Position numbers and translations under genes: made by a program
Assembly: GCA_002346625.1 (NCBI GenBank)
Contig: DEAF01000010.1
Span: 10,386 to 74,385 of the forward strand
Source: Gemmatimonadales bacterium UBA2989
GTDB taxonomy: Bacteria; Gemmatimonadota; Gemmatimonadetes; Longimicrobiales; Gaopeijiaceae
DNA: 64,000 nucleotides
Direction of reading: 5' to 3'
Shown: piece by piece, positions 57,988 to 64,000 of the stretch
How positions within the stretch are numbered: the first letter of the stretch is position 1
Layout: each line of letters begins with the position of its first letter
Notes under the pieces: generated by a model
Database searches by the model: none
What the model was told of the DNA's origin: nothing
Seen by the model: the letters and a program-made list of their open reading frames with translations, nothing else

Positions 57988-60744
57988 CTAATCCATTTCC
58001 GATTCTGCTTTTGCTACAGCCATTCGAACATTCATTACAGTATCTGGCGTAACAGAAATTGAAGTGATCCCAGAATGGACAAGGAATGGGGGCACTTCAT
58101 CAGGAAAATCAGAAGGTGCCTGCCCACAGATTCCTATGGATAATCCTTTGGATGTGAACTTTTCAATTGCAGACTTAATCATATGCTTTACCGCTGGAGA
58201 ACGGGCATCTACAGGATTGCTATAGTCCTCTAAGTCGTCTCTAGAAACAGCGTAGACAGTCTGTACTAGGTCGTTTGAACCTATAGACCCCCCGGTTAGT
58301 TGCATGCTTTCAATAAATCTCTCAGCATCGATAATGTTAGAAGGAAGTTCCACCATTAGATATAGAGGCACGTCAGATGCAGGAGAAATCTTGTGACGAT
58401 CAAGTTGTCGTACCACCTGAGCGCCTTCTTCTGGAGTACGGCAAAAAGGTATCATAACCTCGAGATTATCTAGCCCAATCTTATGGCGTACAATCCTTAG
58501 CGCATCACATTCCATGTCGAAAGCTGGCAAAAAGCGTGGATCCACATAACGTGATGCCCCTCGCCATGCTATCATAGGATTTTCTTCTTGAGGCTCGAAA
58601 ATACGTCCGCCCAAAAGTTCTCGATACTCATTAGATTTGAGATCTGAAAGTCTTACCAAAACAGGCCTTGGATAAAAAGCAGAACATATGAGTGCAACAC
58701 CGTAATAGACCTGGTCTACGAAAAACTGGCGGCGATCAACATAGGTGGGCGTACGACGTTCTATGGCTCCTAAAAGGGTATTAAGTTCGTGGTGATCGAA
58801 ACCCTCTATTGACTCTCGGAAGGGCTCTAGTTCGGGTGCTATATCTCCTGTTTCTAGAAATTTTAAGAGTTCATCGTAATAAAGCAGTGCTAACGGATGA
58901 ATACCTACCTGAGCAGTTAAAATGAACTCTAAGCGAGCCAATCCTACTCCGTCACTGGGAAGCATAGCATCCTGGAGTGCTTTTGACGGAAACCCTACGT
59001 TGAGTTTTACTTTAGTGTGAACATCAGGAAGATCTCCTAGGTCAACTCTTCGCACCTCGAAAGGGTGCTCTCCTTCGTAAACAACTCCGACCTCACCTTC
59101 TGCACAAGACCCTGTCACCAAGCTCATCGGCTCGAGTATTGTAGTAGCACCCTCACACCCAACAATCGCTGGAATTCCAAATTCCCTGGCCACAATAGCG
59201 GCATGAGAGGTGCGACCACCCTTTTCAGTAATAACTAGGGAAGCTTCCTTCATCATTGGCTCCCAATCTGGAGTCGTGAGAGATGTTACTAAAACATCTC
59301 CAGAATCAAAAACATGATCTTCAATAGGGATATTTTCTATAGGAATACCATCCCTAAGCATATTTCTGAGGAGCCTTTTCCTCTCTATTACTTCTTGGTA
59401 ATCATCATATACCCTGATCTTTCCCGATCCTATGCGTGTTCCCACAGCTTGTCCTGTTAATATTATTTTCCCTGCTTCATTCAGCTCTTTTATGAGGGCT
59501 TTATCCATGGAATATGTCTCAAGAATATTCTTATGAGCCTCTCCTGAATGGATAGTTTCAGGACGTGCCTGAACAATAAATAGATCTCCACTATGACCGT
59601 CCTTAGCCCATTCGACATCCATCGGTCTTTCATAATGATCTTCTATGGCCAGAGCCATATTTCCCAACTCTATTACCTCATCAGTAGTCAAGGACCACAT
59701 TCGACGGTGGGCAGCCTCTACATCCACACTTTCCGTAGTTGTACCCCCTTGTGTGGAATAAACAAGTTTCTGATCCTTAGCCCCTAGCCAACGGTGAACT
59801 ATAGCCGGTCGATTTCTACGTAGCCCCTCTTTCCATATCAGAAAAAAGTCCGGAGAAACCGTACCTTGAACTAATAGTTCTCCTAAACCAAAAGATGATG
59901 AGACATTGATAACATTCTGGTTGCCAGATTCAGGATCCATGGTGAACATCACTCCCGATGCGGCGATATCTGATCTTACCATCTTCATAATAACTACCGA
60001 GACAGCTCCTTCTAATGGATCCATTTCCCGTGCGAGCTGATAGCTAATAGCACGTTCTGCGAATGCACTGGCACAGCATTTCTTCCACGCCTCAGCAATT
60101 TTGTCTGATCCCCTAACATTCAGATATGATTCATACTGACCCGCAAAAGATGCTAACTCTGAATCCTCACGGGTGGCAGAAGAACGCACTGCCGTGTCCA
60201 CTTCCCCCCCGTACTCAATACAGAGGTCCTTATACCCTTCAGATATAGCGATCTTGATGACATCTGGTACTGGTGTAGAACTGACTAAACTCTGCGCAAA
60301 CTCAGCACAAGCATGCATCTCTAGGTGATCTTCAAAACGAGTATTATGAAAAAGTATATTCAGAGCATTCCAAAGCGTTCCTGACTCCAGTATCTCTGAT
60401 ATAACTGATTCCAATGATTCATGAACTGGAATATTTTTCCAGTATTCAGAAGATACTGTAGAATTGAGGAAGACTTCGTATGCATTAGCTGTAACTACAA
60501 AACCATTGGGGATCCGCACACCTTTACTGTTCAGATTCTGGTACATCTCGCCCAAGGAGGACCCTTTCCCTCCCACAACAGATTTGTCTTCCGTACTAAT
60601 ATCTCTGAACCAGCAAATCATATTTAGAGCTTTTGAATTAGATTGCGGATCGGAAGGATTACTTTCTCCGTGAAGCCCATCAATTTTAGTAGATATAGAG
60701 CTTTTACCAGATGTCATATTGCCTTTAGGCTTGTATGATGGCAA
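57988..60744 (-). CDS. ppsA: Phosphoenolpyruvate synthase
   Basis: 918 residues. The N-terminal ATP-grasp pyruvate/phosphate dikinase domain (about 50-400: VGGKGSSLGEM, RSSATREDS, SFAGQYES), the phosphohistidine swivelling domain with catalytic His514 (TEKGGRTSHAAIVAREFGIP) and the C-terminal PEP-utilising TIM barrel (about 570-915) are all intact. It makes PEP from pyruvate and ATP. It is longer than E. coli PpsA (792) because of about 45 extra N-terminal residues and loops; ATG codons at residues 10 or 42 could be the true start. It is divergent from an SLC13 transporter. Confidence 0.92.
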   Translation of the reverse strand: MPSYKPKGNMTSGKSSISTKIDGLHGESNPSDPQSNSKALNMICWFRDISTEDKSVVGGKGSSLGEMYQNLNSKGVRIPNGFVVTANAYEVFLNSTVSSEYWKNIPVHESLESVISEILESGTLWNALNILFHNTRFEDHLEMHACAEFAQSLVSSTPVPDVIKIAISEGYKDLCIEYGGEVDTAVRSSATREDSELASFAGQYESYLNVRGSDKIAEAWKKCCASAFAERAISYQLAREMDPLEGAVSVVIMKMVRSDIAASGVMFTMDPESGNQNVINVSSSFGLGELLVQGTVSPDFFLIWKEGLRRNRPAIVHRWLGAKDQKLVYSTQGGTTTESVDVEAAHRRMWSLTTDEVIELGNMALAIEDHYERPMDVEWAKDGHSGDLFIVQARPETIHSGEAHKNILETYSMDKALIKELNEAGKIILTGQAVGTRIGSGKIRVYDDYQEVIERKRLLRNMLRDGIPIENIPIEDHVFDSGDVLVTSLTTPDWEPMMKEASLVITEKGGRTSHAAIVAREFGIPAIVGCEGATTILEPMSLVTGSCAEGEVGVVYEGEHPFEVRRVDLGDLPDVHTKVKLNVGFPSKALQDAMLPSDGVGLARLEFILTAQVGIHPLALLYYDELLKFLETGDIAPELEPFRESIEGFDHHELNTLLGAIERRTPTYVDRRQFFVDQVYYGVALICSAFYPRPVLVRLSDLKSNEYRELLGGRIFEPQEENPMIAWRGASRYVDPRFLPAFDMECDALRIVRHKIGLDNLEVMIPFCRTPEEGAQVVRQLDRHKISPASDVPLYLMVELPSNIIDAERFIESMQLTGGSIGSNDLVQTVYAVSRDDLEDYSNPVDARSPAVKHMIKSAIEKFTSKGLSIGICGQAPSDFPDEVPPFLVHSGITSISVTPDTVMNVRMAVAKAESEMD

Positions 60745-61003
60745 TAACTGAAGCCATCTTCAAATTTAGATTTGATTTTCTGACATTCCACACCTTCATA
60801 CCCACAACCTCACACATCTTTTTCACTGGGTTGTCCGCCTCCTGAAGATTGAAATTTTTGCAAATTCAAAAAGAGAAATCCCCAGACATGCAAACCCTAC
60901 TTGACTACGTAGATTATTGCAGGGAAAATCTAACATCTTTTTCTCTATATTTACTAATATTTTGTTTAATTCAGGTGTACGCTGACACCTCTTCAACGGA
61001 TGA

Positions 61004-62596
61004 ATGGCTATTAAAAATCTTCTTTCATTACTAAAAGAGTTAAGCTCTCAGCAAAGCGTATACGCGTTTAGGTTCAGTAGGACTCAGAGGGCTGGCCTGA
61101 TCCTTGGACCAGTTACGTTTCTCGCAATTATCTTTTCAGATCTCGATCCAGGCAACCCTGCAACCACACGCATGGCCGCTGTGGCCTTACTTATGTTCAT
61201 CTGGTGGATCACCGAGGCCATCCCTCTCTTCACGACAGCCCTCCTTCCTTTGGTTCTCTTTCCATTCTTGGGAATCGAAAGAGGAGAGATCACAGCACCT
61301 TTATATTTCAACAGCACCATTGCCCTATTCATGGGCGGTTTCATGATAGCTCTCACTATGGAGAAATGGGACCTGCACCGTCGTATCGCCCTCAAGATTA
61401 TACGTGAAATGGGTGGGGGTCCGTCTCAGATTATTTTTGGTTTCATGATTGCCGCAGCATTCCTATCTATGTGGATATCCAATACGGCTACAGCAATGAT
61501 GATGGTGCCCATAGGACTTGCTATAATCCTCGAGATGGAAAATGAACACGGCGTCGATGACACTCACAATTTTTCAGTGGGAGTCATGCTCGCTATCGGA
61601 TTTGCATGCTCAGTAGGAGGAATGGCAACTCTGGTGGGCACACCGCCTAACCTTGTTCTTGTGAGAATATTCCAGATTATGTTTCCCAATGCACCTGCTA
61701 TTTCCTTCGGCCAATGGATCCTTTTGGGATTTCCCATCTCAGTGATAATGCTGGGGATAGCATGGCTATTGATTACAAAAATATTTTTTCGGGTCCCTAA
61801 GCACATCACGGTTGATAATGATCTTGTAGAAAAACAATATCTAGCACTGGGACCGCCAACTTATGAAGAGAAAACCGTCTTGGCGGTATTCGTAACTACA
61901 GCACTTCTATGGGTATTTAGAGTGCCAATACAGCTAGGATTTATTACGATTCCGGGCTGGTCACAGCTAATACCTTTCCCAGGCCTTATCGATGATGGCA
62001 CGATAGCCATAGCCATGTCTATTATCTTGTTTCTTATACCTAGCAGAACTCCCGGTACAGCCTATCCTACTCTTGCTGGCAAAGACCTCATTCCTCGTCT
62101 TCCGTGGAATATCATGCTCATATTTGGGGGTGGCTTCGCTCTCGCACATGGATTCACTGTTACAGGATTGTCGGTGCTCATTGGAAATCAATTCTCCGGA
62201 CTCACCCAAATATCACCGATTGTGATGATCATCTCTGTATGCCTCACCCTGACATTTCTTACAGAGATGAGTTCCAATACTGCTACTACAGAAATGATAC
62301 TCCCTATACTGGCCTCAGTAGCCGTGATCACCAATACTCATCCTTTAATGCTTATGATACCTGCCACACTAGCAGCATCCTGTGCATTCATGATGCCAGT
62401 AGCAACTCCACCAAATGCGATTATCTTCGGAAGTAACCGGGTCCGGATTTTTGAGATGGCTAAAATAGGATTTTTCCTAAACCTTGCTGGCATCCTAGTA
62501 ATCTCATTTGTCTTCATCTTCCTTGGAACGACAGTCTTCGGCATTGATACCGGTATTACACCAGAATGGGCTACCCTTGGAGAGACAAGGCATTAG
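61004..62596 (+). CDS. SLC13/DASS-family sodium:dicarboxylate (anion) transporter
   Basis: 530 residues, about 11-12 transmembrane spans. Both SNT-type substrate/sodium motifs are present (SNTATAMMMVPIGLAI and SSNTATTEMILPIL), as are the paired GTPPNLV and ATPPNAIIFGS motifs. The family imports succinate, malate, citrate or, in other branches, sulfate; a carboxylate is most likely, since RCK/TrkA_C domains of the sulfate type are absent. It is divergent from ppsA across 259 bases, suggesting growth on dicarboxylates with gluconeogenic PEP formation. Confidence 0.92.
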   Translation: MAIKNLLSLLKELSSQQSVYAFRFSRTQRAGLILGPVTFLAIIFSDLDPGNPATTRMAAVALLMFIWWITEAIPLFTTALLPLVLFPFLGIERGEITAPLYFNSTIALFMGGFMIALTMEKWDLHRRIALKIIREMGGGPSQIIFGFMIAAAFLSMWISNTATAMMMVPIGLAIILEMENEHGVDDTHNFSVGVMLAIGFACSVGGMATLVGTPPNLVLVRIFQIMFPNAPAISFGQWILLGFPISVIMLGIAWLLITKIFFRVPKHITVDNDLVEKQYLALGPPTYEEKTVLAVFVTTALLWVFRVPIQLGFITIPGWSQLIPFPGLIDDGTIAIAMSIILFLIPSRTPGTAYPTLAGKDLIPRLPWNIMLIFGGGFALAHGFTVTGLSVLIGNQFSGLTQISPIVMIISVCLTLTFLTEMSSNTATTEMILPILASVAVITNTHPLMLMIPATLAASCAFMMPVATPPNAIIFGSNRVRIFEMAKIGFFLNLAGILVISFVFIFLGTTVFGIDTGITPEWATLGETRH

Positions 62597-62684
62597 AAAG
62601 CATCGGTCATATCAATTCCGAACCTGAGCAATACCTTATAGAAGAACCATCAAGTAGAGATTAGTCCAGCAAGGGCCTTCCCAA

Positions 62685-64000
62685 TTACAGAATTCTGATA
62701 AATTTTGAGTACTTGATGACAAAGGACCTCATTATTGGTCCATATATACTGGCAATCCCATGAGTCTCTTGGGATTCGTTGTATACTAAATAAAGTCCGG
62801 TGCCTGCAGTATCAAGTAGACCAAAACGTGTATTTATCGACCAGATGTCTGCCTGGCTTGAGTACTGAATCAGGGTCTGCAGAAAAACTCGTGGAGTAAA
62901 GAAATAACCAAACTTCATGCTCACCAGCGTAACTTTGAAATTGCCTTGGTTCAACTGTACATCGTTATGATCTATTTTTACTTCAGTCGTCAGGACCGGA
63001 TTACGATAAGTAATGGTGGCGTCACCGCCGTAACGTCTACCTGAAAAAAACGATCCAGCACGAACAAGTCCTCTAGCCGAAAACCGTGCAGATGGGTCGG
63101 TTCTCATTTCAAAAGCTGGAAGGAAATTGTTGTAGTTGCCTACTGGTATTACTACACCCGGTGCAATATGAAAATTCTCCCTGAGTCCTTCTTGGTAGAA
63201 GTTTAACTCTGGACCAAACAAACCTCCCCCCTCAGTCTTGAATTCAGGATCGATATGAACATAACCCGTCTCCAAAAAGCCATCTAAACCCCAATAATGA
63301 CGGGTGTTAATATGTGGGGCAAACTCACGTATCCACGACACAGAAGGCATCCGGAAAGCCTTATTGATATTCCCATCCAAATATCGATAACCCACACGAT
63401 TAACAAAACCTACCTCAGGATTGAAGTTTTCCCCGACATTTCGAAACTGGAAGCTTGTTCTGAAGTCACGGATCTGGTAAGAGAGATTTACATTAGCAGC
63501 CTTATTTCCATTCCTTAGACCCGGTGTCTCTGTGCCAGCTAACCACCAGTCTAACGTGAATGCTTCGCCAAATCCCAATCTTCCATCAACAGTATAGGTG
63601 CGATTATAATCGCCACCGTCCCTGACACCTCTTCGCTGAACAAACAAGGCTCCCACACGAGATCGATTCCCGAACTCCTTATTAACCCGTGCTACAGTGA
63701 AAGAGTTCTTCTGGACTCCAGATTCGATGCTGGGATCGATACCGTCTGTGAATATTTGCATCAGGCCCACACCTATACCCCTAACCTTTCCACTCAACCT
63801 TCCTCCTCCAAGAATAGGGACGGGGTTGCCTCCAGGTGAAATGCCTATCCTTCTGCTGAAAAACATTTCTGTAGGCCTTCGACCTGAGGTTCCAGCAGTA
63901 AATGTGCCTGCATTTTCAAGGAAGAATGGTCGTTTTTCAGGGAAGAACAGGGGGAAACGCGTCAAATTGGTACGTTGTTCGTCAACCTCAACCTGAGCAA
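62685..64000 (-). CDS. DUF5916 outer-membrane-type protein (5' end beyond window)
   Basis: The frame is open to the end of the window; before the TTG at 63965 it continues in frame as AQVEVDEQRTN, so the gene is cut by the window edge and only about the last 437 residues are seen. The NLTRFPLFFPEKRPFFLENAG segment is characteristic of DUF5916. The part seen is beta-strand rich with many aromatic residues, as for an outer-membrane barrel. Full members carry an N-terminal carbohydrate-binding-like domain. Function is unknown. It is convergent with the SLC13 gene. Confidence 0.88.
   Translation of the reverse strand, partial: AQVEVDEQRTNLTRFPLFFPEKRPFFLENAGTFTAGTSGRRPTEMFFSRRIGISPGGNPVPILGGGRLSGKVRGIGVGLMQIFTDGIDPSIESGVQKNSFTVARVNKEFGNRSRVGALFVQRRGVRDGGDYNRTYTVDGRLGFGEAFTLDWWLAGTETPGLRNGNKAANVNLSYQIRDFRTSFQFRNVGENFNPEVGFVNRVGYRYLDGNINKAFRMPSVSWIREFAPHINTRHYWGLDGFLETGYVHIDPEFKTEGGGLFGPELNFYQEGLRENFHIAPGVVIPVGNYNNFLPAFEMRTDPSARFSARGLVRAGSFFSGRRYGGDATITYRNPVLTTEVKIDHNDVQLNQGNFKVTLVSMKFGYFFTPRVFLQTLIQYSSQADIWSINTRFGLLDTAGTGLYLVYNESQETHGIASIYGPIMRSFVIKYSKFIRIL

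Noticed and set aside
60849..61034. Small open frame of 61 codons before the SLC13 gene
   Set aside because: It overlaps the SLC13 start in another frame, has no ribosome binding site and no protein-like conservation that I can recognise.
1..64000. CRISPR arrays, insertion sequences, prophage, toxin-antitoxin or restriction genes
   Set aside because: No regularly spaced repeats, transposase, phage structural or restriction-type proteins were seen on either strand.

Overview
The window (64 kb, A+T-leaning by eye) is chromosomal housekeeping DNA from a Gram-negative, outer-membrane-bearing, aerobic heterotroph. LptF/LptG, a TolC-type efflux system, a TonB-dependent receptor, lipoproteins and a superoxide dismutase support this. 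The DUF5916 protein, secreted S9 peptidase, cytochrome c/YVTN-propeller protein, stand-alone MacB-type permease, TrmFO and the tig-clpP-clpX-lon-ysxC cluster point to the FCB side of the tree (Gemmatimonadota, Marinimicrobia or relatives). The phylum is an inference and would need marker-gene trees. I see no insertion sequence, prophage, CRISPR array, restriction system or rRNA. One tRNA gene is present.

Layout. 0.3-3.3 kb (+): MoxR ATPase, CNNM/CorC transporter, gamma-carbonic-anhydrase-like protein fused to a zinc ribbon. 3.3-5.0 kb (-): SpoU-type rRNA methyltransferase and CPBP protease. 5.2-10.8 kb (+): thiD, dnaK, a secreted esterase, htrA. 10.98-17.5 kb (+): tRNA-Leu(UAG) and the protein quality-control run tig, clpP, clpX, lon, ysxC. 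17.5-32.8 kb: one long minus-strand series, read from the right: HIT, AGCS symporter, sodA, M15-LysM, flavin reductase, glycosyltransferase, aroC, aroK, topA, trmFO, xerC, gcvT, moaB/mogA, sigma-54 activator. 32.9-35.4 kb (+): lptF-lptG. 35.5-36.3 kb (-): dapF-like gene. 36.6-40.4 kb (+): riboswitch-like leader and metH, convergent with metF-like and pepP. 42.7-47.9 kb: S9 peptidase divergent from a TonB receptor and a small outer-membrane protein. 47.9-49.7 kb (-): thrC, a small membrane protein, a small lipoprotein. 50.0-51.2 kb (+): ECF sigma/anti-sigma pair. 51.2-55.9 kb (-): tripartite efflux operon tolC-ABC-macA-macB. 56-64 kb: cytochrome c propeller protein, ppsA, a divergent SLC13 carboxylate transporter and the 3' part of a DUF5916 gene running off the end.

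Functional themes are protein folding and proteolysis (dnaK, htrA, tig, clpXP, lon), one-carbon and methionine metabolism (gcvT, trmFO, metH, metF), and envelope biogenesis and stress (lptFG, ECF pair, efflux). The most notable item is the leader of metH: it carries a pseudoknot-capable element matching the SAM-II riboswitch core, with a compensated pairing, directly abutting an intrinsic terminator. Other items for a second look are a DapF homologue with serine at both catalytic cysteine positions, a gamma-carbonic-anhydrase-like protein with one metal-ligand His replaced by Glu and a fused zinc ribbon, and a tandem 30-bp-spaced repeat upstream of dnaK where no CIRCE element is visible.
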